In this document: positions 24,283-30,547 of the stretch, piece after piece | Numbering within the stretch: position 1 is the stretch's first letter | How the letters are laid out: every line of letters begins with the position of its first letter | DNA from: Ruminococcus sp. | Lineage (GTDB): Bacteria; Bacillota; Clostridia; Oscillospirales; Ruminococcaceae | NCBI RefSeq assembly: GCF_019417665.1 | Contig: NZ_DXUU01000001.1 | Span: forward strand, 1 to 30,547 | Length of the DNA stretch: 30,547 bases | Direction of reading: 5' to 3' | Program-made: the position numbers and the translations under genes | Notes under the pieces: model-generated | The model's database searches: none | Seen by the model: only the letters and a program-made list of their open reading frames with translations | What the model was told of the DNA's origin: nothing

Positions 24283-25353
24283 ATGCTTTCTTTTATCACA
24301 GAAAAGCAGTCCTCGTGGGAAAAATTACAGGCGGAGACCCGTCCGATCTTTATCTACGGGATGGGCGACGGTGCAGAAAAGATTATGCGTGTCTTTCGGG
24401 AAAAGTCCATTCCGCTTGCCGGCATTTTTGCAAGCGATGAGTTTGTACGAGGCCATTCTTTTGCAGGCTATAAGGTACGGAAACTTTCCGAGATCGAGGC
24501 ACAGGTGGAGGATTTTGTCATTGTCCTGGCATTTGCCGCCGGCTATCAGTCTCTGGTGGACAAAATCGTGGAGATCGGACAGCGCCACACCCTGATCGTA
24601 CCGGATGTACCGGTAGCAGGCGGCGGACTGTTCACCTACGAATATTGCGTGGAGCACGCAGAGGAGATCGAAGCGGTCTACCACATGCTGGCTGACGATT
24701 ATTCCCGAACCGTTTATGCCAATATCATCAACTTTAAAATCAGCGGAAACATCCGTTATCTTCTGGATGTCACTACGCCGAAATCAGACATTTACCGCAA
24801 GATCATCCGCCTGACGCCCAACGAAGTCTATGTGGATCTGGGTGCCTATAATGGCGATACCATTGCGGAGGTGCTCCAGTACACCCGGGGCAAGTACATT
24901 CGTATCTATGCGGTAGAGCCCGATCGGAAGAACTTCAAAAAGCTCTGCAAATATCTGGACGGCATGAACTATGTCTACGCCTACAATGCAGTAGCATGGT
25001 GTCTGGATACCACAGTGCCCTTTGCCACAAAGGCAGGCCGCCAGTCGGCTGTCTCCGCTTTCGGGCAGCAGATCGATGCACGATCGGTGGACAGCATTTT
25101 ACAGGGCAGACCGGCAACGATCATCAAGATGGACGTAGAGGGCTGCGAACGGGAGGCACTCTGGGGGGCATCCCAGACCATTGCGCATTTTTCCCCGAAG
25201 CTTATGGTGTCGCTTTACCATCGGAACGAGGACATCTTTGCCCTGCCGCTGCTCATCCGGCGACTGAATCCGGGTTATGATCTGTATATCCGGCATCAGC
25301 TGTATATCCCGGCGTGGGAGACAAATCTGTACGCAGTACCCTCGGGAAAATAA
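24283..25353 (+). CDS. FkbM-family SAM-dependent methyltransferase with N-terminal Rossmann-like domain
   Basis: 356 aa, cytoplasmic. The C-terminal half (about 175-350) has the FkbM methyltransferase motifs: VYVDLGAYNGDTIAE (SAM-binding motif I), IYAVEPDRKNFKKL with the ribose-binding acidic residue, and TIIKMDVEGCEREAL. The N-terminal 120 residues (IFIYGMGDGAEKIMRVF, IPLAGIFASDEFVRG, FVIVLAFAAGYQSL) look like a nucleotide-binding fold of the type found fused to sugar-modifying enzymes. FkbM-type enzymes O-methylate sugars, polyketides or surface glycans; the target here is not known. AAAGGAGGT at 24267-24274, 8 bases before the ATG, fixes the start. It is last in its operon, with a strong terminator 20 bases after the stop. 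Confidence 0.82.
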   Translation: MLSFITEKQSSWEKLQAETRPIFIYGMGDGAEKIMRVFREKSIPLAGIFASDEFVRGHSFAGYKVRKLSEIEAQVEDFVIVLAFAAGYQSLVDKIVEIGQRHTLIVPDVPVAGGGLFTYEYCVEHAEEIEAVYHMLADDYSRTVYANIINFKISGNIRYLLDVTTPKSDIYRKIIRLTPNEVYVDLGAYNGDTIAEVLQYTRGKYIRIYAVEPDRKNFKKLCKYLDGMNYVYAYNAVAWCLDTTVPFATKAGRQSAVSAFGQQIDARSVDSILQGRPATIIKMDVEGCEREALWGASQTIAHFSPKLMVSLYHRNEDIFALPLLIRRLNPGYDLYIRHQLYIPAWETNLYAVPSGK

Positions 25354-25372
25354 TTATTTTTTCAGGCAAAAC

Positions 25373-25405
25373 AAAAACCGTCGTTTTTCGAAACGGCGGT
25401 TTTTT
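25373..25405 (+). terminator. Terminator after FkbM-like gene
   Basis: AAAAACCGTCGTTT (25373-25386) pairs with AAACGGCGGTTTTT (25391-25404) with one G-T pair around TTCG, ending in T6. Confidence 0.9.
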
Positions 25406-25449
25406 CTTATGTAATTGGAATAGCAAAGATTTTTTCCTCCCCATTCTCA

Positions 25450-25613
25450 AAAAGGCAGCATGGCAAGCTGGTCCAGCTGAGCACAGCTGGCGCAGGTTCA
25501 GGGCTGCGCAGGCCCTGGCAGAGTCCAGGGACAGCGTCCCTGGTCGCCCTGTACCTCGCCAGCATTTTTGAAAAATTGCTGGATCAAAAAACTTCATTGC
25601 CAGGCTGCCTTTT
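25450..25613. mobile_element. Inverted-repeat element (MITE-like, 164 bp), related to the 13-kb repeat
   Basis: The 18-base ends AAAAAGGCAGCATGGCAA and the complement of TTGCCAGGCTGCCTTTTT match at 17 of 18. Inside are stacked hairpins, including CCAGGGA/TCCCTGG (25525-25543) and CCAGCA/TGCTGG near 25559-25583. Bases 25544-25599 are the reverse complement of 13084-13139 with one mismatch. No transposase is encoded. Confidence 0.68.
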
Positions 25614-25671
25614 TTCAGAGCGGTGATAAAATGTTTTTTGGATGACCTCTTTGGAGTGACCTTTTATGTAA

Positions 25672-26601
25672 TCACACGCCTACTGCCCATGTAAACAGCT
25701 TCACCATCAATGGCATCGTTCCCATAGACAGGATCGTGGTCATGGCAAAAATATGGGACGCATACAAGTCATTCTTTCCGTGCTTCTGGCATTGCAGGGT
25801 ACACATTGCCGCCGATGGCGCTGCCGTCAGCACCAGTACCACTGTCCGTATCTCTACCGGAATAAAGGACAACGGCAGGAAAAGCAGCCCCAATACCAAC
25901 GGCACCAACAGCAGTTTCACACCACAGACATAATACACCCGTGGATTCCACACCGCCTGGAACAAATTCGCCTGGGCTACACTGATACCCGAAGCAATCA
26001 TCGCCATAGGCGTGTTCAGCCCGGCAACATAATCAAAAGTCGTCGCCAACAGTTCCGGCAGCTGCACCCGGAAAAAGAACAGCAGCAGCCCGATGGCAAT
26101 ACCGATCATCGTAGGCGAACAGAGTTTTTTCACCAGAGCTTTCCGGTCATGCTGCCCCGTCAAAAGCATAATGCCGTGAGTCCATGCGAAACAGAAAAAT
26201 ACCGTCAGAAATGCCGTGGCATAGAATACGCCCTCTGTTCCCAGCAATGCGCTGGCAAGGGGGATCCCCATGAATCCGCAGTTGCTGTAAATGGCGGAAA
26301 ACCGTTCGATCTCCGTCTCCCTACCGGGCTTCTTCCGGATGGCTAAATATACCGCACCAATGGCGATAATATAAGACACCGCCGCCAGCAGAAATGTCCA
26401 GAGCAGATTCACCACAAGCCGGGACTCATATTCCACCTCGGCATAGGCATTTACCACCAGCACCGGCGTGACAATTTCCAATACAAAGTTGGAAAACTGT
26501 CTGCCGCCGTTCTTGTCCACAATTTTCGCCCGATAGGCGATCACACCTACCAAGTTCAGCAGGAGCATCAACACTGCCTGCTTCAAAATAATCCACGCCA
26601 C
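25672..26601 (-). CDS. Auxin efflux carrier (AEC) family transporter
   Basis: Integral membrane carrier of about 309 aa with roughly ten hydrophobic helices in the two five-helix halves typical of AEC/BART-fold proteins. Family features seen are the N-terminal LNLVGVIAYRAKIVDK, NFVLEIVTPVLVVNAY, SNCGFMGIPLASALLG at the crossover of the first half, and LNTPMAMIASGISVAQ and CTLQCQKHGKNDLYAS in the second. Bacterial members move dicarboxylates such as malate or other organic anions; the substrate is not readable. I prefer the GTG at 26601, 7 bases after GAGGTG, over the ATG at 26616 or earlier starts, because the upstream codons run through a TATAAT box and a perfect inverted repeat. It follows dipicolinate synthase B by about 95 bases on the same strand. 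Confidence 0.85.
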   Translation of the reverse strand: MAWIILKQAVLMLLLNLVGVIAYRAKIVDKNGGRQFSNFVLEIVTPVLVVNAYAEVEYESRLVVNLLWTFLLAAVSYIIAIGAVYLAIRKKPGRETEIERFSAIYSNCGFMGIPLASALLGTEGVFYATAFLTVFFCFAWTHGIMLLTGQHDRKALVKKLCSPTMIGIAIGLLLFFFRVQLPELLATTFDYVAGLNTPMAMIASGISVAQANLFQAVWNPRVYYVCGVKLLLVPLVLGLLFLPLSFIPVEIRTVVLVLTAAPSAAMCTLQCQKHGKNDLYASHIFAMTTILSMGTMPLMVKLFTWAVGV

Positions 26602-26624
26602 AGCATTACACCTCATTCTCAGAA

Positions 26625-26658
26625 ATGGGTGGAAACCGGAGAACCGACTTCCACCCAT
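26625..26658 (-). promoter_or_regulatory. Perfect 10-bp inverted repeat at the AEC promoter
   Basis: ATGGGTGGAA (26625-26634) and TTCCACCCAT (26649-26658) flank 14 bases. It lies immediately after TATAAT (26662-26657, minus strand) and before the ribosome binding site, spanning the likely transcription start. It could be an operator, an mRNA 5' hairpin, or a terminator for the gene before it. Confidence 0.5.
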
Positions 26659-26695
26659 TATAGTATAACACATATTTTTGACTGATTTTCAGGAC

Positions 26696-27277
26696 TTATA
26701 TGAAAATCGGCTGAATTTGCTTCTGCTGGCGTGCCGTTTCCACGGTTTCGGGCAGCTTTGTGAAGTCTGCCACCAAGGACGCCGGCTTTTCCATGGGCGC
26801 ATCCTGGCGCAGCGGTACAAAATAATAGTGCTTCGTATTCAGCAGCAGTCCGATGTTCTTTGCAGAAGCGCCCAGTGCATCATTGGTCGCAATTGCCAGC
26901 ACAACAGGCTTCTGACGGCGCAGCATAGATTTTACCGCCATGGTAGCGGTGGAATCTGTAATCCCATGCGCAAGCTTCGCCGTCGTATTTGCCGTACACG
27001 GCGCAACCACCAGCATATCCAGAAGATCCTTTGGGCCGATGGGTTCTGCCTGTGCAATGGTGCAGATGGATGGTTTGCCGCAGATCTCCTCCAGCTCTGC
27101 CACCCGATCGGCGGATTTGCCGAAGCGAGTGTCCATGGTGGCGGCGTGTTCCGAAAAAATCGGTGTCAGTTCCGCACCTGCCTCCCGCAGCTTTGCCGCC
27201 TGCGCAAAAGCGGCTGAAAAAGTACAGAACGAACCGGTGACCACAAAACCGATTCGTTCACCTGTCAAATCGTTCAT
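26696..27277 (-). CDS. dpaB: Dipicolinate synthase subunit B
   Basis: 193-aa flavoprotein-fold subunit of dipicolinate synthase (SpoVFB/DpaB), which with subunit A makes dipicolinic acid in the mother cell for the spore core. It matches B. subtilis SpoVFB by eye throughout: RIGFVVTGSFCTFSAAF, TRFGKSADRVAELEEICG, AEPIGPKDLLDMLVVAP, CTANTTAKLAHGITDS, KPVVLAIATNDALG, YYFVPLRQDAPMEKPASLVA. The start overlaps the 3' remnant of subunit A by 20 bases, the coupled layout of an intact spoVF operon. AGAGGGG precedes the ATG. Because its partner is truncated here, the complex could form only if an intact subunit A is made from rearranged DNA or another locus. Some clostridia use EtfA instead of DpaA/B, but this gene is clearly DpaB. 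Confidence 0.92.
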   Translation of the reverse strand: MNDLTGERIGFVVTGSFCTFSAAFAQAAKLREAGAELTPIFSEHAATMDTRFGKSADRVAELEEICGKPSICTIAQAEPIGPKDLLDMLVVAPCTANTTAKLAHGITDSTATMAVKSMLRRQKPVVLAIATNDALGASAKNIGLLLNTKHYYFVPLRQDAPMEKPASLVADFTKLPETVETARQQKQIQPIFI

Positions 27278-27398
27278 GGGCGAGTCCCCTCTCCTCGAGA
27301 ATATTGCAGATCGTATCTGCGATGATCCCGCCCGCCGTCATGGGGGCAACCTTGCCCGGAGCGATAAAGAGGCGATGACACATGGATAAATTTACGCT
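27258..27398 (-). pseudogene. dpaA: Dipicolinate synthase subunit A, 3' fragment (46 codons)
   Basis: An open frame with no proper start reads SVNLSMCHRLFIAPGKVAPM followed by TAGGIIADTICNILEERG to a TGA at 27258-27260. PGKVAPxTAGxII with TIxNILEERG is the C-terminal end of DpaA/SpoVFA proteins, which are near 290 aa, so about 250 residues are missing. It overlaps the dpaB start by 20 bases as in intact operons. Upstream an in-frame TGA (27399-27401) and then, after 17 bases, the stop codon of a serine recombinase gene close the frame. The family assignment rests on a short segment plus the dpaB context. It is either half of a gene split by an excisable element or a decayed remnant. Confidence 0.75.
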
Positions 27399-27421
27399 TC
27401 ACAAAAAATACAACCTTTTCA
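27395..27421. other. Candidate recombination junction (att-like site)
   Basis: Homology to DpaA stops somewhere between 27383 and 27398, and the recombinase stop codon is at 27419-27421. If the recombinase joins the two halves of dpaA, its crossover core should lie in this narrow interval. The partner site is outside the window, so no direct repeat can be shown. Confidence 0.4.
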
Positions 27422-28897
27422 CCGCAGTTTAATTTCTATTTTTTCCGGTGATACTCGCACCTCCTGCACCAGCAGTCCCACGGCACGGCGGCGCTGTTCC
27501 AGATCTGCCTGTTCCCACCAAGTGTTCCAATCGGCGCAGATATTTCTTTTCCGGGACACAGGGGCACGCCGGAGACGCTGCATATACACTGCCCGTTCCG
27601 CCGCCAACCGTTCCAGTTCTTCCCGCAAAAAGGGCACTGCCGCCGAGGGTTCTCCCATTGCCGCCGCCAACCGCTGCATACGCCCGTCCAGTTCTTCCAG
27701 AGCAGCTGCATTCGGGTCGGGCTGGTCAGGCGTTTTCATCTTTGCCAATGGCAGAAGCTGTGCTGCCTGCTGTGCCAAAACCGGTGCAACTGCTTCCTCC
27801 ACGGTCTCTGTGCGCAATGCCGGAATGCCATCACACAGCCCCAGACGTTTTCCACGGCACACAAAATATGTATATCTAGCACCAGCGCCGTTATTCCGGG
27901 CATAGCAACGTGTGCCGCACAGGCCGCACACCACGATTCCCTGGAGCCAAGAGCGATGCCCAGTTCCCCGATTGGTGCTGCCGCCTCGGGATGCAAGGCG
28001 TTCCTGTACTGCAAGCCACAGCGCCGAGTCTACCAGTCCTGGGTGCAGTCCGGCGGCAACATGCTCCCCCTCCAACCGGGTCAACTTAGCGCCCTTTCGT
28101 GCCCTTTTGTCACCATATACCAAACATCCGTTGCCCTTGCAGTACAGCTCCCAGGGATGATCCAGCACTGCCCCCTGTTCCCGGAAATAGGACACACAGC
28201 GCAAATCCCCCTGGACATAAACCGGATTCCGCAAAATTCGGATCACACCGCTGTTGGACCAATCTGCGCCCTGCCGTGTGCGACAATCCCTTTGATTGCA
28301 TTCGTGCACCAGCTGTTCCACATTTTCCCCGTGAAGCCCATAGCGTGTGTACAGCCACAATACCTGTGCCGCCTCTTCGGGAACAGGCGCAAGGGTTGTG
28401 GTCTTGTGCCCCTGGAGCAGAATGGGCACAGATTCATAGCCATAAGGCGCCACACCGCCCAGCGCCATTTGCTGGACAGCACGGGCATAGTAATTGTCCC
28501 GCACACGCCCGGCAATGGTTTTCTGCTCCAGTTCTGCAAACATCATGAGTAGATTCAGAAGCATTCCGCCGATTTCCGTCTGGGTATCGAAACTCTCCCG
28601 AACAGAACGCAGCGTGACGCTGTGTTTTCGGAACATCTGCATCATCCCGGCGAAATCGCAAAGAGAACGAGAAATACGATCCAGCTTATAAACCAAAACC
28701 TCACGGATCTCTCCCTGTTCCACCGCCTCCAGCATCTCCTGAAAGGCTGGGCGAACCGTGGTTGTTCCGCTGAATCCCCGATCTGTATAAATGCGGCAAT
28801 TGTCATCCGCACACAGTCGCTTGCAGTACTCCACCTGCATATCAATGGAGATGGAATCCACACGTTCCACGGACTGCCGTGCGTAAATTGCTGTCAT
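27419..28897 (-). CDS. Large serine recombinase (SpoIVCA-like)
   Basis: 492-aa site-specific recombinase. The resolvase catalytic domain (1-145) begins MTAIYARQSVE, with nucleophile S9 and R7, then YTDRGFSGTT, VYKLDRISRS and MMFAELEQKTIAGRV. The recombinase domain follows (about 165-260: GGVAPYGYE, SNSGVIRILRNPVYVQG). A zinc ribbon is built by CGLCGTRC and a later CRGKRLGLC, and a predicted coiled coil lies near 400-440. Length and order equal those of SpoIVCA, which excises the skin element from sigK. The ATG at 28897 has GGAGG 7 bases upstream; the earlier ATG has none. Its stop lies 17-20 bases from a dpaA 3' remnant on the same strand. It could also belong to an ordinary integrated element. 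Confidence 0.93.
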   Translation of the reverse strand: MTAIYARQSVERVDSISIDMQVEYCKRLCADDNCRIYTDRGFSGTTTVRPAFQEMLEAVEQGEIREVLVYKLDRISRSLCDFAGMMQMFRKHSVTLRSVRESFDTQTEIGGMLLNLLMMFAELEQKTIAGRVRDNYYARAVQQMALGGVAPYGYESVPILLQGHKTTTLAPVPEEAAQVLWLYTRYGLHGENVEQLVHECNQRDCRTRQGADWSNSGVIRILRNPVYVQGDLRCVSYFREQGAVLDHPWELYCKGNGCLVYGDKRARKGAKLTRLEGEHVAAGLHPGLVDSALWLAVQERLASRGGSTNRGTGHRSWLQGIVVCGLCGTRCYARNNGAGARYTYFVCRGKRLGLCDGIPALRTETVEEAVAPVLAQQAAQLLPLAKMKTPDQPDPNAAALEELDGRMQRLAAAMGEPSAAVPFLREELERLAAERAVYMQRLRRAPVSRKRNICADWNTWWEQADLEQRRRAVGLLVQEVRVSPEKIEIKLR

Positions 28898-28936
28898 ACC
28901 ATCACCTCCGGAATATATATATGCAGCAATACGCAC

Positions 28937-28968
28937 AAAAAGGCACCCCCAGAAACCTGGGAGTGCCC
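28937..28968 (-). terminator. Terminator of single-cohesin gene
   Basis: GGCACCCCCAG (28942-28952) and CTGGGAGTGCC (28957-28967) pair with one mismatch; on the minus strand the hairpin runs into TTTTT (28941-28937). It separates the cohesin gene from the recombinase gene. Confidence 0.85.
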
Positions 28969-29030
28969 TTTATTACGCATCTAGTGCGTGAGATTCAGTT
29001 GCGCGGATACGTTACTTGCGTAGGTATCTC

Positions 29031-29753
29031 TTACTTTCTCTTCTTAGCAACGAAAGCAACGCCACCGATAACAGCTACAGCAGCAGCTACACCAGCGATC
29101 GGCAGAGCGTCACCAGTCTTCGGAGAAGAAGTGGACTTAGCCGGAGCCTTTGTGGTTGTTGCAACCGGAGCAGCAGTTGTTGCTTCTGTCGGAGCAGCAG
29201 TCGGAGCCTGTGTCGTAGCTTCTGTCGGAGCATCAGTTGCAGCAGCAGCGATGGTGATTACGCCGTCTACAACAGCCGGAGTAGAAGTCTCGTCGCTTTC
29301 AGCAGTGTTAGCGAACTCAGCAGAGTTACCAGCCGGAGCAACTGTCAGACCCTTTACAGTGAAAACATCACCCTCAGCAGCATCTTCTGATACCTTAACA
29401 GTGAGTTCACCTGCACCGAAATCAGCCTTTGTCGGAGAAGAAGCAGCGCCAGCAAACCACAGTGCGCCCTTCTCTTCTTCAACAGCACCGCCAGGCATTG
29501 CAAATGCACTTACATAAGTCAGGCCATCACCCATCTGTGCACCATAGCAGAGCTTTGTCCAGTTGGAATCAACAGAAATTGCCAGAGTAACCTCATAGTT
29601 AGCTGCCTTCAGCTCATCCAAAGTCAGAGTAACGTCTGCGATATCAACTGTTGCGCCTGCTGCGCTTGCCGGAACTGCCATTACTGCTGCAGATGCAGCT
29701 ACAACTGCTGCTGCAGAAAGAGCAGCCATTGTCTTCTTAAATGTAGTCTTCAT
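29031..29753 (-). CDS. Single-cohesin cell-wall anchoring scaffoldin (ScaE-like)
   Basis: 240 aa. Signal peptide to about residue 31 (VPASA), then one beta-rich module (33-157) with cohesin-like features: alternating strands VTLTLDELKAANYEVTLAIS, an aromatic loop, GAGELTVKVSEDAAEGDVFT and a closing strand. A Thr/Ala/Pro linker (about 172-209) leads to a sortase signal: SPKTGD (210-215), a hydrophobic helix and a KKRK tail. This is the design of R. flavefaciens ScaE, which tethers the cellulosome to peptidoglycan by binding X-module dockerins. The gene next upstream ends in such a dockerin, matching the cttA-scaE order of the sca cluster. AAAGGA lies about 10 bases before the ATG. The cohesin assignment is from pattern and context, the sortase signal is direct. 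Confidence 0.82.
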   Translation of the reverse strand: MKTTFKKTMAALSAAAVVAASAAVMAVPASAAGATVDIADVTLTLDELKAANYEVTLAISVDSNWTKLCYGAQMGDGLTYVSAFAMPGGAVEEEKGALWFAGAASSPTKADFGAGELTVKVSEDAAEGDVFTVKGLTVAPAGNSAEFANTAESDETSTPAVVDGVITIAAAATDAPTEATTQAPTAAPTEATTAAPVATTTKAPAKSTSSPKTGDALPIAGVAAAVAVIGGVAFVAKKRK

Positions 29754-29789
29754 TTTTTCTATTTCCTTTCAAAAATAAATTTATATGTG

Positions 29790-29831
29790 ATATGTTTGCA
29801 GTGCGATATGCACCTCGCACTGCTTACATAT
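29790..29831 (-). promoter_or_regulatory. Intercistronic hairpin between dockerin and cohesin genes
   Basis: 16-base arms (29790-29805 and 29816-29831) match at 14 positions, with a perfect GCAGTGCG/CGCACTGC core and a 10-base loop. There is no clear T tract, so it may protect or delimit mRNA ends, or partly terminate, rather than fully stop transcription. Confidence 0.55.
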
Positions 29832-29863
29832 ACAAGCAATTTTGGAGTAAAATTAACTTATCC

Positions 29864-30547
29864 TTAGTCTTCAACGGTTGCACCATTCATGATGTCTTCC
29901 CAATTCGGATTCTTGTTCAAGCTATACTGTGCGTAGTAAACCAGAGTCTTGTATGCATCATCTGCATCAATGATGTTTGCCGGGTTTTCACGATCCTCAT
30001 CGTCCTTGCCCAGCTTGGACTCTGTGTCGATATCAGCTACATAGTAAGCCAGCTTTGCCAGCAGTGCGTCTTCGTTGCCTACTGTTTCGAACGCAACATC
30101 ATCCTGAGCTACGGAAGCAGCTGCATAGTAAACCAGCATCTCATAAGCGTCGTCTGCATCAACGAAACCGCTGAGGTCAACGTCACCCTTCTTCGCAACA
30201 GCTACGACCGGCTTGTCTTCCAGCGGAGTCTTTTCCGGATCTGCTGCATAGTAGATCTCTACTTCGCCCTTGAAGTAAACCTTACCCTTACCAGCTTCCT
30301 GGTCTACAGTTGCATAAACCTCACCCGGAGTGCTTACGAAACCAATTGCAGTTGCCGGATCCAGTTCCTGTGTTGAGCCATCGCTCAGAGTAACAACAAC
30401 AGACTCGATCAGGTCAGCAGCATCGAAGGACTCTTCGTGAGAGAAGTAAACGCCGTTGGATGCGGATTCATCCAGCATCTTTACAGAGATTGCTTCGATA
30501 TCAGTCGGCAGGGTTTCGGTGGTTCCAGTAGAACCAGTACCAGTTGT
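29864..30547 (-). CDS. X-like module plus dockerin protein, C-terminal part (CttA/ScaB-like)
   Basis: The 5' end lies beyond the window; 227 C-terminal residues are visible. A short Gly/Thr linker is followed by a beta-rich module of about 95 residues (IEAISVKMLDESASNGVYFS to EVEIYYAADPEKTP), then a dockerin. The first dockerin repeat is DVDLSGFVDADDAYEMLVYY. The second loop begins at DIDTE, is interrupted by about 13 residues, and resumes as NIIDADDAYKTLVYYA. X-module dockerins of R. flavefaciens CttA and ScaB have inserts of this kind and bind ScaE. The single-cohesin gene follows on the same strand after 110 bases. Whether the missing part carries cellulose-binding modules (CttA) or cohesins (ScaB) cannot be seen. 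Confidence 0.75.
   Translation of the reverse strand, partial: TTGTGSTGTTETLPTDIEAISVKMLDESASNGVYFSHEESFDAADLIESVVVTLSDGSTQELDPATAIGFVSTPGEVYATVDQEAGKGKVYFKGEVEIYYAADPEKTPLEDKPVVAVAKKGDVDLSGFVDADDAYEMLVYYAAASVAQDDVAFETVGNEDALLAKLAYYVADIDTESKLGKDDEDRENPANIIDADDAYKTLVYYAQYSLNKNPNWEDIMNGATVED

Larger units (their letters stand above)
25354..25671. other. Intergenic region, 318 bases
   Basis: Contains the terminator at 25373-25405 and the inverted-repeat element at 25450-25613; the ends of two converging genes meet here. Open frames within the element are not credible genes. Confidence 0.65.

Noticed and set aside
25253..25597. 114-residue minus-strand frame starting MKFFDPAIFQKCWRG
   Set aside because: It begins in the inverted-repeat element and continues antisense into the methyltransferase gene; it is a repeat-derived frame.
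28898..28930. Sporulation sigma-factor (sigma-E/K) promoter in front of the recombinase
   Set aside because: The AT-rich CATATATATATT stretch resembles such -10 boxes only weakly and no fitting -35 was found.
1..30547. CRISPR arrays, tRNA or rRNA genes, prophage genes
   Set aside because: Looked for regularly spaced repeats, cloverleaf-like ends and phage modules; none seen. The recombinase is the only mobility gene found.

Overview
The window looks like a chromosomal segment of a cellulosome-forming Ruminococcus (Ruminococcaceae/Oscillospiraceae). The evidence is four secreted proteins carrying dockerin and/or cohesin-like modules, a single-cohesin protein with a sortase signal next to an X-module/dockerin protein (the arrangement at the 3' end of the R. 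flavefaciens sca cluster), intracellular glycosidases, and a clostridial dipicolinate synthase gene. Base composition is near 50% GC with one clearly AT-rich gene. A species close to R. champanellensis or R. flavefaciens is my inference, not something read directly.

Layout. 1-700: 3' part of a dockerin protein (Ser/Thr linker, Ig-like domain, dockerin). 1133-5529: ROK-type regulator, class I aminotransferase and Na+:neurotransmitter-type symporter, each behind its own promoter. 5530-6208: gene-free stretch with two MITE-like elements and two hairpins. 6209-8344: DUF3137 membrane protein plus LemA pair. 8606-12975: GH42 beta-galactosidase and GH3 beta-glucosidase operon. 12976-13343: highly structured repeat. 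13344-19084, all minus strand: ABC-F ATPase, sensor kinase/response regulator pair, and CTP synthase. 19303-20936, minus: operon of two small secreted dockerin proteins, one with a cohesin-like domain. 21402-25353, plus: YicI-like GH31 alpha-xylosidase, PH-domain protein and FkbM-like methyltransferase. 25450-25613: inverted-repeat element sharing 56 bases with the 13-kb repeat. 25672-28897, minus: AEC transporter, dipicolinate synthase subunit B, a 46-codon 3' remnant of subunit A, and a serine recombinase directly abutting that remnant. 29031-30547, minus: ScaE-like cell-wall cohesin and a protein with an X-like module and dockerin.

How it fits together. The GH31, GH42 and GH3 enzymes lack signal peptides, so they would act on imported oligosaccharides; together they have the activities needed to trim galactosylated xyloglucan fragments released outside the cell by cellulosomal enzymes. 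The dockerin/cohesin genes at 0.1, 19-21 and 29-30.5 kb supply cellulosome parts. Several of their dockerins share a DADDAY/DADDSY-type motif, suggesting a common cohesin partner.

The most interesting locus is 27.2-28.9 kb. A SpoIVCA-sized serine recombinase sits against the 3' end of an otherwise missing dipicolinate synthase A gene, with the B gene intact and overlapping that 3' end. This is what one half of a skin-like, sporulation-interrupting element looks like. The 5' half would lie outside the window, and an element extending from here would carry the scaffoldin genes. An old insertion with loss of the 5' half is the main alternative.
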